A stretch of DNA of 64,000 nucleotides, from NCBI RefSeq assembly GCF_011039075.1, contig NZ_JAAKEG010000008.1, forward strand, positions 33,773-97,772, given 5' to 3'. The translations under genes were made by a program, and so were the position numbers. This stretch comes from Adlercreutzia sp. ZJ304 (GTDB lineage: Bacteria > Actinomycetota > Coriobacteriia > Coriobacteriales > Eggerthellaceae). A model generated the notes under the pieces. The model worked only from the letters and a program-made list of their open reading frames with translations, ran no database searches and had not been told where the DNA came from. Below, one piece after another: positions 26,819 through 35,060 of the stretch; within the stretch, counting starts at the first letter, position 1; every line of letters begins with the position of its first letter.

Positions 26819-26981
26819 AAAAATGGTCAAAACTTCCGACTTTCCACAGTCTATAATGCCAAATTACGCCAATTACGAATCAAAATGGAATTGAAGAACC
26901 CTGTTTGCCCAGTGTCCTCCACATTTCAAGTTAGCTATGTGGCACTATGACCATGGAAAGCTGAAAGTTTTGACCATTTTT
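26819..26981. repeat. 163-base inverted-repeat element, copy 1
   Basis: Imperfect terminal inverted repeats of about 41 bases, both beginning AAAAATGGTCAAAACTT when read inward (26819-26860 and reverse of 26941-26981). The same 163-base unit occurs at 32781-32943. No coding capacity. It may be a MITE-like unit or part of the IS end. Confidence 0.6.
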
Positions 26982-27029
26982 CTAACTTTTTTGAACTAGT
27001 ATGCGGATGAGCTGAATCGTAATCTAGCG

Positions 27030-27257
27030 TCAAGGTGTTGAGAGTTTACCCAAAAGCCATCCAACAAACACTTTAAGATATCTTGCAGAGGTATCGTTTT
27101 TCCTAACACTAGAGCCTCCGCATAAGCTACATCTCCACCTCTGCCTTCCGGCTTTAGTGAATTTGTTCTTTGACATTTTGCTGCCGCAAATGCTGCATTT
27201 TGAGATAGACACCGCTCGGGGCTGTAACAGAAGTCTCATCAATAAGAAACCCGCCAC
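27030..27257 (-). pseudogene. N-terminal fragment of zinc-ribbon transposase
   Basis: A minus-strand frame of 75 codons with CSICGSKM, then GRQRWRCSLCGG, a CxxC...CxxC zinc ribbon, and NDTSARYLKVFVGWLLGK. This is the N-terminal pattern of IS1249-like transposases of the IS256 group. The catalytic DDE domain is missing. Its N-terminal codons come from the nested insert at 27218-27336, so the original start is lost. Confidence 0.65.
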
Positions 27258-27336
27258 AATATGTGGTGGGTTTCTTGCATTTCATTTCAATATATAGCGG
27301 TTCAAGATAACCATTCAAGACTTTTGTTACAGCCCC
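27218..27336. mobile_element. 119-base MITE-like insert nested in the IS relic
   Basis: Terminal repeats GGGGCTGTAACAGAAGTCT (from 27218) and AGACTTTTGTTACAGCCCC (to 27336) match at 18 of 19 positions. An internal 15-base hairpin occupies 27244-27258 and 27262-27276 with one wobble pair. No coding capacity. It sits between ACCGCTC and GTCAAGTGAG, where the second IS copy carries a different palindrome. Confidence 0.6.
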
Positions 27337-27379
27337 GTCAAGTGAGAATTCTACACACTTTTTGCCTATATGCCATAAT

Positions 27380-28018
27380 TTACTGGTTGCTTTGTGTGGT
27401 TGTATTGGTCTGATCTGCTACTTGTTCGGGTTGTGTTGTTGGCTGTTCGGGGGCAGTAGGCTGCATTGGTTGCACCGGTTGCACCGACTGTACTGGTTGC
27501 ACCGGCTGTACTGGTTGCACCGGCTGTGCGGGTATCTGTATTGGTTGTGCAGGAATGCCTGTTGGCGCTGATTGGTTATAAACGCCGGCTTTCACTAATT
27601 GGCGGTCTTTACTAGCGAACACAGCTACGATAATTAACAGTACGCATGTAACTATGCTGCCTCCAAGGAAACTTAGGATGGCACCCGCAATTGCCCAGCC
27701 GAAGACATTCCCCAATTTCTGCTGATTGTTATGGAAGCGTAGTCCTGTTATGCCAGCGACCAATACTAAAATGCAGCATATAAGCGTCCACACAAACATG
27801 GCTTCGCCAACTGCCATTAAAATTTGTGCAACTATTGCACCGTCGGAATGAGAATAATATCCGTTGTCGTATTCAATGCCTGTTGCGGCATATTCTAGCG
27901 CCGGACCCATAGCTATCATTGCAATCGCCCCGATTAGACTGCCAATAATTCCTAATGCGGCAAGAACGACAACAGCAATGCTAAGACCCTTAATGGCTTT
28001 AGCGTGATTCGTTTGCAT
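27380..28018 (-). CDS. membrane protein with PVQ-repeat C-terminal tail
   Basis: A 212-residue protein of unknown function. There are about four hydrophobic helices (near 8-33, 60-90, 100-120 and 120-140). Then comes a hydrophilic tail of short repeats built from PVQ (residues about 160-190) and a Gln/Thr-rich end. The start ATG 28018 has GGAAGGA eight bases upstream on the minus strand. The repeat tail may reach out of the membrane and bind wall or protein partners. It faces purM divergently and is not an evident part of purine synthesis. Confidence 0.7.
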   Translation of the reverse strand: MQTNHAKAIKGLSIAVVVLAALGIIGSLIGAIAMIAMGPALEYAATGIEYDNGYYSHSDGAIVAQILMAVGEAMFVWTLICCILVLVAGITGLRFHNNQQKLGNVFGWAIAGAILSFLGGSIVTCVLLIIVAVFASKDRQLVKAGVYNQSAPTGIPAQPIQIPAQPVQPVQPVQPVQSVQPVQPMQPTAPEQPTTQPEQVADQTNTTTQSNQ

Positions 28019-28222
28019 CGGTATTTCCTTCCTTACTTGAACGTATTGCCGATATTGAATTCTATTTCAATACTGCCCCAGAATACCATCTTTCGCTAAA
28101 TAGTTTCCTTGCGGTAATTTATCGCCTGAAAATACCTTGCCTGATATTAGCGAAACGCACTAAAGGTTTTGCTAGTTAGAAGTTAGAATAGAGGCAAGTG
28201 AAAACTTCGGAAGGTGGTGTGG

Positions 28223-29278
28223 ATGGGCGAACAAATTACTTACGCACAGGCTGGTGTTAGCACGGTAGAAGGTGCGCGTGCGGTTGATGCTATAAAGGGG
28301 CTGGTCGGTGCCACATATAGACATGAAGTGGTGGGCGATATAGGTGGTTTTGGCGGTCTTTTCAGCATAGCTGCAGCAAAGGAAATGGAAGAGCCGCTGC
28401 TTGTAAGCGGAACCGATGGTGTGGGTACCAAGCTTAAAGTAGCTCAAATGCTTGGTAAGCATACAAGTGTCGGAATTGATTTAGTTGCGATGTGTGCAAA
28501 CGATATTCTTGCTACCGGTGCCGAGCCTTTGTTCTTTTTGGACTATGTTGCCGTGGGAAAGCTTTCTGCCGAGCAGATGCACGACATAGTGGCTGGCATA
28601 GCCGATGGATGCAAGCAGGCAGGCGCATCGCTTATCGGGGGAGAGATGGCTGAACACCCCGGCGTTATGGACCCTGACGATTACGACCTAAGCGGCTTTT
28701 GCGTCGGTATAGTTGATAAGCCGCGCATGTTAGGGCCTCAAAATGTGCATGTTGGCGACGTTTTGCTTGGGCTTGAGTCTAGCGGATTGCATTCGAATGG
28801 TTATTCGCTGGCGCGCAAGGTTTTGGTAGAGGGCAAAAGCGCCGATGAACTGAAAGCGCCCGTGGAAAAGCTCGGCGGCAAAAGTGTGCTTGAGGCTCTT
28901 CTGATTCCAACGCGCATATATGTAAAGCCGGTGCTTGATGTGTTGCGCAGTTTGCCGGGCGCGGTGCATTCTCTGGCGCATATAACCGGTGGTGGCATAA
29001 CGGAAAATTTGAATCGCGCACTTCCTTCTAATATGAATGCGCAAGTGCAGCTAGGCTCGTGGGTTGTGCCTCCAATCGTTGAATATACTTGCGAGGCGGC
29101 AAATCTTAGCGAAACCGAGCGCTTAAAGACATTCAATATGGGAATAGGTGCGGTGTTGGTGGTGGATGCCAGCACCGAATACGATGTGAAGGCGGCACTA
29201 GACGCTGCGGGCGAAAAAGTGCACAACATAGGGCGTGTGGTGTCCGGTTCTGGTGAGGTGGAATATGTGCGCGCTTAA
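28223..29278 (+). CDS. purM: phosphoribosylformylglycinamidine cyclo-ligase
   Basis: AIR synthetase, fifth step of purine synthesis, about 351 residues. It shows YAQAGVSTVEGARAVDAIKG, the glycine-rich GDIGGFGGLF, SGTDGVGTKLKVA, DLVAMCANDILATGAEPLFFLDY and GGEMAEHPGVM, all family hallmarks. ATG 28223 is preferred with GGAAGG eight bases upstream; two in-frame GTG codons lie just before it. The stop overlaps purN by 14 bases. Confidence 0.96.
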   Translation: MGEQITYAQAGVSTVEGARAVDAIKGLVGATYRHEVVGDIGGFGGLFSIAAAKEMEEPLLVSGTDGVGTKLKVAQMLGKHTSVGIDLVAMCANDILATGAEPLFFLDYVAVGKLSAEQMHDIVAGIADGCKQAGASLIGGEMAEHPGVMDPDDYDLSGFCVGIVDKPRMLGPQNVHVGDVLLGLESSGLHSNGYSLARKVLVEGKSADELKAPVEKLGGKSVLEALLIPTRIYVKPVLDVLRSLPGAVHSLAHITGGGITENLNRALPSNMNAQVQLGSWVVPPIVEYTCEAANLSETERLKTFNMGIGAVLVVDASTEYDVKAALDAAGEKVHNIGRVVSGSGEVEYVRA

Positions 29279-29879
29279 ATGCGGCGTATTGCTTTCGGGA
29301 AGCGGAACGAATCTGCAAGCAATATTAGACCAGATAGAGTGTGGGCTTCCTGTAGAAATAGTGCACGTGATATCTTCACGCCCAGATGCATTCGGCATAC
29401 AGCGTGCGCAAAAAGCGGGCATACCCACAACGGTGTTTGACCGTAGCGTGTATGCAGACGCACGTGCAGCCGATTCGCGCATAGTAAATATCATGCGCGA
29501 AGCTGGTGCTGAGTACTTGGTGATGGCTGGATACATGCGAATGATAACCTCGGTGGTGTTAGATGCTTTTCCGAATAGGGTATTGAATTTGCACCCAGCT
29601 TTGTTGCCATCGTTTAAGGGTGCGCATGCCATACGCGATGCGTGGGATGCGGGCGTAAAAGTAACCGGTGTTACCGTGCATTTTGCCAACGAAGAATACG
29701 ACAAAGGTCCCATAATTGCCCAGCGTGCGGTGCCTTTAATTGAGGGCGATACCATAGATTCTCTAGAGGCTCGCATACATAATGTAGAACACGAGTTATA
29801 TCCGCAAGTGCTGCGCGCCATAGCTGAGGGGCGCATGGAAATAGATTCGGAAGGCAAGGTGCATATATATGAAGCGTGA
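29265..29879 (+). CDS. purN: phosphoribosylglycinamide formyltransferase
   Basis: Transfers a formyl group from 10-formyl-tetrahydrofolate to GAR. About 204 residues with GVLLSGSGTNLQAILD, MAGYMRMITSVV, the catalytic run LNLHPALLPSFKGAHA with Asn and His, and GVTVHFANEEYDKGPII with the catalytic Asp. ATG 29265 is chosen with GAGGTGG upstream; it overlaps purM by 14 bases and the next gene by 11 bases. Confidence 0.95.
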   Translation: MCALKCGVLLSGSGTNLQAILDQIECGLPVEIVHVISSRPDAFGIQRAQKAGIPTTVFDRSVYADARAADSRIVNIMREAGAEYLVMAGYMRMITSVVLDAFPNRVLNLHPALLPSFKGAHAIRDAWDAGVKVTGVTVHFANEEYDKGPIIAQRAVPLIEGDTIDSLEARIHNVEHELYPQVLRAIAEGRMEIDSEGKVHIYEA

Positions 29880-30858
29880 AACTATTCAAGGAATAATTGA
29901 AGACTTGCGTGCGGGGCACACGCCGCGGCTTTCTGTGGCAGATTTTCCAGCGTTTTCAAAAGAGGCTACAGAAGGTGACAGTCATATTGGTCCCGATGTG
30001 CTAGCGCGCATAGCGGCAGCGCTTACTCAGGCTGATATTCCTACGTTTGAACGCGCGTTGCGGGCAATTGACGAGGGCGACTTGGCGTGGCTAGGCTTTA
30101 AGGTGGTATATGATTGCGCAAAAGCCGTCCAAAATGTAGATAACGAAGTTACAAAGAAGTATGGCGATGTGGGTTCAGCTGACGGGCAAGACTTAGTCTT
30201 TTTCTGCAACGACGCAAAAGAGATTGTAGCTAGTCGCGAAGTAAGTGCGCGCGACGTGTTCCAGATGAAAGATGTTACGCGCGGACCTTCCATGCACAAC
30301 GATCAGTTTGATGGTCTTACGTGGGCTAGCCAGCCGCTGTTTGGTAAAGTGCGCGTTTGGCTTTTGGGCGCAAGCGATGCGGCGGTGGAATTGGCGCGCT
30401 TGGCTGACCATGTAGGTTTTCATGTAATTGCGGTTGATTACGATCCTGCGTTCTTGAATGAAGAGCGTTTCCCGTGCGCCGAACGCATTATGTTGCACGG
30501 TGGGAATTTTGATGAATTGGCGAACATGCCGGCTAAACCGGAAGACTATGTATGTGTGCTAACTCGCGGGCATATGTTTGATCCGGAAAGTTGTGTTTGG
30601 GCGCTGCAGAACAACGTGCACTATGTTGGCATGATGGGGTGCGCGGGCAAAAACTCTACGGTTCACGATTTGGTTTTGGGTGCTGGCGTGTCCGAGGCAG
30701 ATTGGCAGCGCGTTAAGCGACCCATTGGGCTAAATTTTGGTGCGAAAACACCTGCAGAACTTGCTATTGCCATTGTTGCCGAGTTAATAGATGTACGCTA
30801 CAAACAGCGTTATAGCGAAGAGGCACGCAAGAAGCACGAAGACAGTTTAGGGAGGTAG
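29869..30858 (+). CDS. XdhC/CoxI-family protein within the purine operon
   Basis: A 329-residue protein whose C-terminal half is the XdhC-type Rossmann domain: VRVWLLGASDAAVELARLADHVGFHVIAVDYDP, VCVLTRGHMFDPE, YVGMMGCAGKNSTV and the end GLNFGAKTPAELAIAIVAELI. XdhC proteins insert sulfurated molybdenum cofactor into xanthine dehydrogenase and relatives. The N-terminal 100 residues are less clear. It overlaps purN (11 bases) and is followed by purH, so it is translated as part of the purine operon. No xanthine dehydrogenase gene is nearby. Its link to purine synthesis is unexplained. Confidence 0.82.
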   Translation: MKRETIQGIIEDLRAGHTPRLSVADFPAFSKEATEGDSHIGPDVLARIAAALTQADIPTFERALRAIDEGDLAWLGFKVVYDCAKAVQNVDNEVTKKYGDVGSADGQDLVFFCNDAKEIVASREVSARDVFQMKDVTRGPSMHNDQFDGLTWASQPLFGKVRVWLLGASDAAVELARLADHVGFHVIAVDYDPAFLNEERFPCAERIMLHGGNFDELANMPAKPEDYVCVLTRGHMFDPESCVWALQNNVHYVGMMGCAGKNSTVHDLVLGAGVSEADWQRVKRPIGLNFGAKTPAELAIAIVAELIDVRYKQRYSEEARKKHEDSLGR

Positions 30859-30864
30859 GGGAAA

Positions 30865-32448
30865 ATGGCGGATCCCAAGGTAAAACGGGTGTTAATGTCT
30901 GTTACAGACAAAGCCGGCATAGTGGAATTTGCGCGGGCTTTGTCGGAAGAATTCGGTGCGCAGATAATATCTACTGGCGGTACTGCGAAAGTTATAGCCG
31001 AAGCTGGCATAAAGGTGACACCTATAGATGAAATTACTCAATTTCCCGAAATGATGGATGGGCGCGTAAAAACGCTGCATCCTAATGTCCATGGTGGACT
31101 TTTGGCTAAGCGCAACAACGATGCGCACATGGCTCAGGCTGCAGAACACGGCATAGAGATGATAGATATGGTGGTAGTAAATCTGTATGCCTTTGAAAAG
31201 ACTGTAGCTAGCGGTGCCGATTTCGACACTTGTATAGAAAACATTGACATAGGCGGTCCTAGCATGCTGCGCAGCGCAGCTAAGAATTTTGAAAGCGTGG
31301 CGGTTGTAACTGATCCGTCTAGCTACGATGCTATTTTGGATGAAATGCGCAACAACAATGGCGCTACATTGCGCGATACCCGTGCGAAGTTGGCGCTGGA
31401 AGTTTTTCGCACTACAAATGCGTATGATGGGGCAATTGCCAAGTGGATGGGCGCGCAGCTGGAAGCTGACGCTGCGGACGCTTCACCGGAATTTCCCGAA
31501 CAGATGCAGCTGGGGCTTACAAAGCGTCAGGCATTGCGCTATGGCGAGAACCCGCATCAGGCGGCGGCATTCTATTTGCGCGATGAATTTGCGGGTGCCG
31601 AGCATTCGCTTGCGCGCGCGACGCAGCTGCAAGGCAAAGAGCTTTCGTATAATAACTACCTCGATTTGGATGCGGCTTGGGCTGCTGTGCGCGAATATGA
31701 CAAGCCTGCATGCGTTATAGTCAAGCACTTAACGCCTTGCGGTGTTTGCGAAGATGTAGACGTGACGCATGCTTACAAGCGGGCGCATGAGTGCGATCCG
31801 GTAAGCGCATACGGTGGCGTTATGGCGTTTAATCGCGCTGTTACGGGCGAAGTTGTTGCTGCAATATTTGATAACAAGCAATTTGTGGAGGCTATAGTTG
31901 CTCCTGAATTTTCAGGGGATGCTTGCGAAATGTATACAAGCAAGCCCAACTGCCGCCTTTTGGCTACGGGGGGCGTGAACCCTGCGGGTCAGGGTGTGGA
32001 ATTCCGCTCTGTTGAGGGCGGTCTTTTGGCGCAACAGACAGATGGCGTGGCAGAAGATAAGGCTAGCTTTACATGTCCTACCAAAGTGCAGCCTACGCCC
32101 GAGATGATGGACGAGCTAATGTTTGCTTGGCGCGCTGTTAAATCGGTTAAGAGTAACGCCATTTTAGTAGCGAAAAACCACGCAAGTGTTGGCGCTGGTG
32201 GCGGGCAGCCTAATCGTGTGAATTCTGCTCGCATTGCTGTAGAGCAGGCGGGCGAAAAAGCGCGCGGCGCTGTGGCTGCAAGCGATGCATTCTTCCCATT
32301 CCGCGATGGATTTGACGTGCTGGCACAGGCGGGTGTTGTTGCTGTTATTCAGCCCGGCGGCTCTATTCGTGATGAAGAAGTTATCGCGGCGGCAGACGAG
32401 CAAGGTATCTGCATGGTGTTCACAGGGTACAGGCATTTCCGCCACTAA
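30865..32448 (+). CDS. purH: bifunctional AICAR formyltransferase/IMP cyclohydrolase
   Basis: Catalyses the last two steps of IMP synthesis; 527 residues. The N-terminal IMP cyclohydrolase domain has [41 protein letters not shown] and [18 protein letters not shown]. The C-terminal transformylase has [25 protein letters not shown] with the catalytic Lys-His, [22 protein letters not shown] and the end [17 protein letters not shown]. It follows the xdhC-like gene by 6 bases and ends the purine operon. Confidence 0.97.
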   Translation: MADPKVKRVLMSVTDKAGIVEFARALSEEFGAQIISTGGTAKVIAEAGIKVTPIDEITQFPEMMDGRVKTLHPNVHGGLLAKRNNDAHMAQAAEHGIEMIDMVVVNLYAFEKTVASGADFDTCIENIDIGGPSMLRSAAKNFESVAVVTDPSSYDAILDEMRNNNGATLRDTRAKLALEVFRTTNAYDGAIAKWMGAQLEADAADASPEFPEQMQLGLTKRQALRYGENPHQAAAFYLRDEFAGAEHSLARATQLQGKELSYNNYLDLDAAWAAVREYDKPACVIVKHLTPCGVCEDVDVTHAYKRAHECDPVSAYGGVMAFNRAVTGEVVAAIFDNKQFVEAIVAPEFSGDACEMYTSKPNCRLLATGGVNPAGQGVEFRSVEGGLLAQQTDGVAEDKASFTCPTKVQPTPEMMDELMFAWRAVKSVKSNAILVAKNHASVGAGGGQPNRVNSARIAVEQAGEKARGAVAASDAFFPFRDGFDVLAQAGVVAVIQPGGSIRDEEVIAAADEQGICMVFTGYRHFRH

Positions 32449-32517
32449 AATTGCACGCCGTGCGCAGAATATTTTAGCCGTGCGTGTTCAGGTGTGGTAA
32501 CATATCTGATGCTTTTA

Positions 32518-32594
32518 CGGGTTGTGGCTCAGCTTGGTAGAGCGCTGCGTTCGGGACGCAGAGGCCGCAGGTTCAAATCCTGTCAACCCGACCA
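32518..32594 (+). tRNA. tRNA-Pro (anticodon CGG)
   Basis: A complete cloverleaf can be drawn. The acceptor stem is CGGGTTG/CAACCCG, the D arm GCTC-AGCTTGGTA-GAGC, and the anticodon stem CTGCG/CGCAG with loop TTCGGGA, giving anticodon CGG. The T arm is GCAGG-TTCAAAT-CCTGT and the 3' ACCA end is encoded. It lies 69 bases after purH. Confidence 0.95.
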
Positions 32595-32602
32595 GACTTT
32601 TT

Positions 32603-32634
32603 GCAGGTCAGATGGCGTTTCGCCTCTGACCTGC
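32603..32634 (+). terminator. hairpin after tRNA-Pro
   Basis: Arms GCAGGTCAGA and TCTGACCTGC pair perfectly, with an inner GGCG/CGCC. Only a short TTT tail follows. It probably terminates the tRNA and purine transcripts. Confidence 0.65.
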
Positions 32635-32780
32635 TTTGAGTATTAAGGGGTTTTAATATACATAGGCGGCATATAGGCAGAAAAGCGTGTCTGTTTTAGT
32701 AGGTTGCATATGGATAGGGCGCGCTGTTGTGGAACTCTGACCAAACCAGACCGTGTGTTGCTTTCGTCACTTTTTAGGCG

Positions 32781-32943
32781 AAAAATGGTCAAAACTTCCG
32801 ACTTTCCACAGTCTATAATGCCAAATTACGCCAATTACGAATCAAAATGGAATTGAAGAACCCTGTTTGCCCAGTGTTCTCCACAATTCAAGTTAGCTAT
32901 GTAGCGCTATGACCATGGAAAGCTGGAAGTTTTGACCATTTTT
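32781..32943. repeat. 163-base inverted-repeat element, copy 2
   Basis: Same length and sequence type as 26819-26981, with terminal repeats reading AAAAATGGTCAAAACTT inward from both ends (32781-32822 and reverse of 32902-32943). In this copy the right terminal repeat is joined directly to the transposase fragment. Confidence 0.6.
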
Positions 32944-33108
32944 CTTCATCTTGCCGCCGCAGATTGCACATTTTCTAGCAAACACCGCTCGCCCCTGTTC
33001 ATAACTGACTTTTTCCAAGAAAAAGTCAGTTATGAACAGGGGTGTCAAGTGAGAATTAGGCGCACTTTTTCCTATATGAAAGTCGAGCGGCATCGACTTC
33101 AAAGGCAT
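32893..33108 (-). pseudogene. transposase N-terminal fragment, second relic
   Basis: A minus-strand frame with KCAICGGKMKKNG, the first half of the same zinc ribbon seen at 27030-27257. It then runs into unrelated sequence from the 163-base repeat (FQLSMVIALHS) and stops. The upstream part of the frame passes through the 24-base palindrome and is not original transposase. Confidence 0.55.
32992..33042. repeat. perfect 24-base palindrome
   Basis: The arms 32992-33015 and 33019-33042 are fully complementary (beginning CCCCTGTTCATAACTG) with a 3-base loop. This is the shape of two transposon ends joined without an interior. It lies at the position where the first IS relic carries its 119-base insert. 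Confidence 0.65.
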
Positions 33109-33207
33109 CTATTTGGTATCTGAACAGGGAAAACTACACTAAAACGGACACGCGTTTCTGCCTATATCCCGAAGATCATGAGTTCGAAAGAAGTTAACGA
33201 GAAGATG

Positions 33208-34761
33208 TTATGTATCCTTAGATATCTTTTCTAGCGCATCAAACATTTCTTGGCGCGAGTGTATGCCCATTTTTTGGTAAATATTGTATACATGGCTTTT
33301 TACGGTATGCTCTGAAACTACTAACTCTTCTGATATGGTTTTATTGTTATGTCCGCGCGCCATACATTCAAGTATTTCGCCTTCGCGTGGCGATAAATGG
33401 TATTTAGTTACTAAACGCTGACATATTTCTTCCCAACCTGTTTGCTGGCCGCGTCTAACACTTGTGCTGTTGCTATCTGATTCGCTTTTGGCTTGAGCTA
33501 AAAGCGTTGTATTTGAGAAAGGTAATAATGTCATACTGCATATTATGCAAACAATTATCACTGTGCACGATAGTCCCACTAAAGTGTTTTGATACCCCAT
33601 AATGCCAGCGCAAATTGTGGCGCATATAAGCCCTATAAGGAATCCGGATGCGCTGCTGAGTTTACCGGTGGATGTGTGTTTCAAGATTGAAAATGCATAT
33701 TTTTGGGCATGTCGTAAAAGAAGAGCCGTATCTATTACCCAAAAGATTTGCCAGAATGCACAAACTGTACACAGGAATAAAATTGCGGGCAGACCGGGTA
33801 GCACAAGCGCCATTAGGAAACATATGCCTATAACAATTATGCATACTCGCATAAGCATCGTAACGTATCTGTCATGAATTATTGGGTCGCGCCAAAACAG
33901 CGCTATCAATAAGACTGTGCCGAAAATTATCACAATGAAAACAGGTGGCAAAATAAGCGGGTGGCTGTTAACCAGCATAATCCACCCGATGCCAAAAGCT
34001 ATTCCAAACAGAAAGAAGACAAGCCTTATGCGCCTGTTCAATTCGGCTATAGCTGGTCTGTTTTTTGACCCGAACCTAATTTTGGGCATATCTTGCGTCG
34101 TGGATGGAGTAAAGAATATATCATTTTCTGGGTCGGCTAGTTTTTGTAAGAACATTGCGATTGCTGAACTGATGAAGGCAAGAACAATACATATAACTCC
34201 ACGATATTGTTCAAGCACTATTCCTTGGGCGATTAAGTAAAGCCCACATCCTATCATTAGAGATACACATAAAAATATTACATGGCTAGATATGCGAATG
34301 CGCAGGCTGAGGCTATCCCATAAATAATAAAAAGACGAAGTGGCACAACCTGTTATAAAAGATAGGATAATAATTATGATGCTGCTAGATTCGCCTATTT
34401 GACACGCGATTGAAAGGTATGCAGGTAATAATAAACTTAAAATGGCCGTTATTGGGGCGTACGTCCATTTACTTTTGTTGATTATGGTAATCGGGGTAAA
34501 AGCGCTTAGCAGTATAAACAAAAATGAACCCGAGAAATACGATATTAGGAAAGCTGAGAATAGTTCAGGGCTGGTTTGTGGTGTGCCATTGGACGGCAAA
34601 AGGCTAAAAGCACACAGGAAAAACCATCCAATGAAGGAGCCATATCCTATAAGTGCAAGCGCCTCTTGCGGACTCATGGGAGGTTTGTGCTTGAGTATAT
34701 TGATATTGTTGCAACTATCGCTATTAGTCTGGATATGTTCAGAGGATTTGTCTTCTTCCAT
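33208..34761 (-). CDS. membrane-fused LuxR-family regulator of the gallate genes (proposed)
   Basis: A 517-residue protein. The first 420 residues form about twelve hydrophobic helices, as in the MFS-like sensory domains of Eggerthellaceae LuxR regulators. A LuxR helix-turn-helix follows at about 455-515 (YHLSPREGEILECMARGHNNKTISEELVVSEHTVKSHVYNIYQKMGI). It is divergent from the UbiD-type decarboxylase gene with 299 bases between the starts, holding two palindromes. In related organisms such regulators control neighbouring respiratory or aromatic-conversion operons in response to their substrate. The start ATG 34761 has GAGGGA just upstream. Ligand and target are inferred from position. Confidence 0.88.
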   Translation of the reverse strand: MEEDKSSEHIQTNSDSCNNINILKHKPPMSPQEALALIGYGSFIGWFFLCAFSLLPSNGTPQTSPELFSAFLISYFSGSFLFILLSAFTPITIINKSKWTYAPITAILSLLLPAYLSIACQIGESSSIIIIILSFITGCATSSFYYLWDSLSLRIRISSHVIFLCVSLMIGCGLYLIAQGIVLEQYRGVICIVLAFISSAIAMFLQKLADPENDIFFTPSTTQDMPKIRFGSKNRPAIAELNRRIRLVFFLFGIAFGIGWIMLVNSHPLILPPVFIVIIFGTVLLIALFWRDPIIHDRYVTMLMRVCIIVIGICFLMALVLPGLPAILFLCTVCAFWQIFWVIDTALLLRHAQKYAFSILKHTSTGKLSSASGFLIGLICATICAGIMGYQNTLVGLSCTVIIVCIICSMTLLPFSNTTLLAQAKSESDSNSTSVRRGQQTGWEEICQRLVTKYHLSPREGEILECMARGHNNKTISEELVVSEHTVKSHVYNIYQKMGIHSRQEMFDALEKISKDT

Positions 34762-34815
34762 AGTTCCCTCGCAACCTTGTTACTTCCAAGCATAGTCTAA
34801 GATTAAAGGATTCCG

Positions 34816-34835
34816 CTTAGGAGTAATCTCCTAAG
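34816..34835. promoter_or_regulatory. palindrome in the divergent control region
   Basis: CTTAGGAG-TAAT-CTCCTAAG, perfect 8-base arms, 55 bases upstream of the luxR-type start. It is a candidate binding site for the LuxR regulator or part of its own leader. Confidence 0.5.
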
Positions 34836-34941
34836 TTTCTTCCACGTTAATACAAATTTGGCGTATTGTATTTAAAATCTTACAGAAACTGCTTGGTTTT
34901 TAGTATGCGAAAAAGCAAATATTGCCAGTTCAGCGCCTAAT

Positions 34942-34957
34942 CCTTTAGTACTAAAGG
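34942..34957. promoter_or_regulatory. 16-base perfect palindrome upstream of the decarboxylase gene
   Basis: CCTTTAGTACTAAAGG lies 104 bases before the lpdC-type start. TTGCCA near 34923 could be a -35 box with the palindrome over the -10 region. The two-fold symmetry fits a dimeric LuxR-type regulator. Confidence 0.5.
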
Positions 34958-35060
34958 CTATTTCATCTTGAAAGTATGAATGCGCGCCGAATACATTGCA
35001 AATATCCAGAAAAACGGCGCCAATTCTGCGAAAACTTCATATCAACAAAGGGGGGATTAC

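Larger units (their letters stand above)
26706..27374. mobile_element. decayed insertion sequence with zinc-ribbon transposase (IS256/IS1249-like)
   Basis: Terminal inverted repeats are GGCATATAGGCA at 26706-26717 and TGCCTATATGCC at 27363-27374, with related bases inward (AGAAAAGCGTGT and ACACACTTTT). Between them lie a 276-base left segment also present at 32668-32943, a fragment of a minus-strand transposase (27030-27257), and a nested palindromic insert (27218-27336). No intact transposase remains. This fills most of the gap between purF and the next gene. Confidence 0.7.
32668..33172. mobile_element. second decayed IS256/IS1249-like relic
   Basis: The left end is GGCATATAGGCA (32668). 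The 276 bases to 32943 are nearly identical to 26706-26981. A transposase fragment follows on the minus strand, then a perfect 24-base palindrome. An inverted end, related to TATAGGCAGAAACGCGTGT, lies near 33145-33172, with a second worn end near 33060-33080. No intact transposase. It fills the gap between tRNA-Pro and the LuxR gene. Confidence 0.68.

Noticed and set aside
27470..27545. short tandem repeat resembling a small CRISPR-like array
   Set aside because: The repeats are in-frame codons for PVQ units of a membrane protein, with no spacers of constant length and no cas genes.
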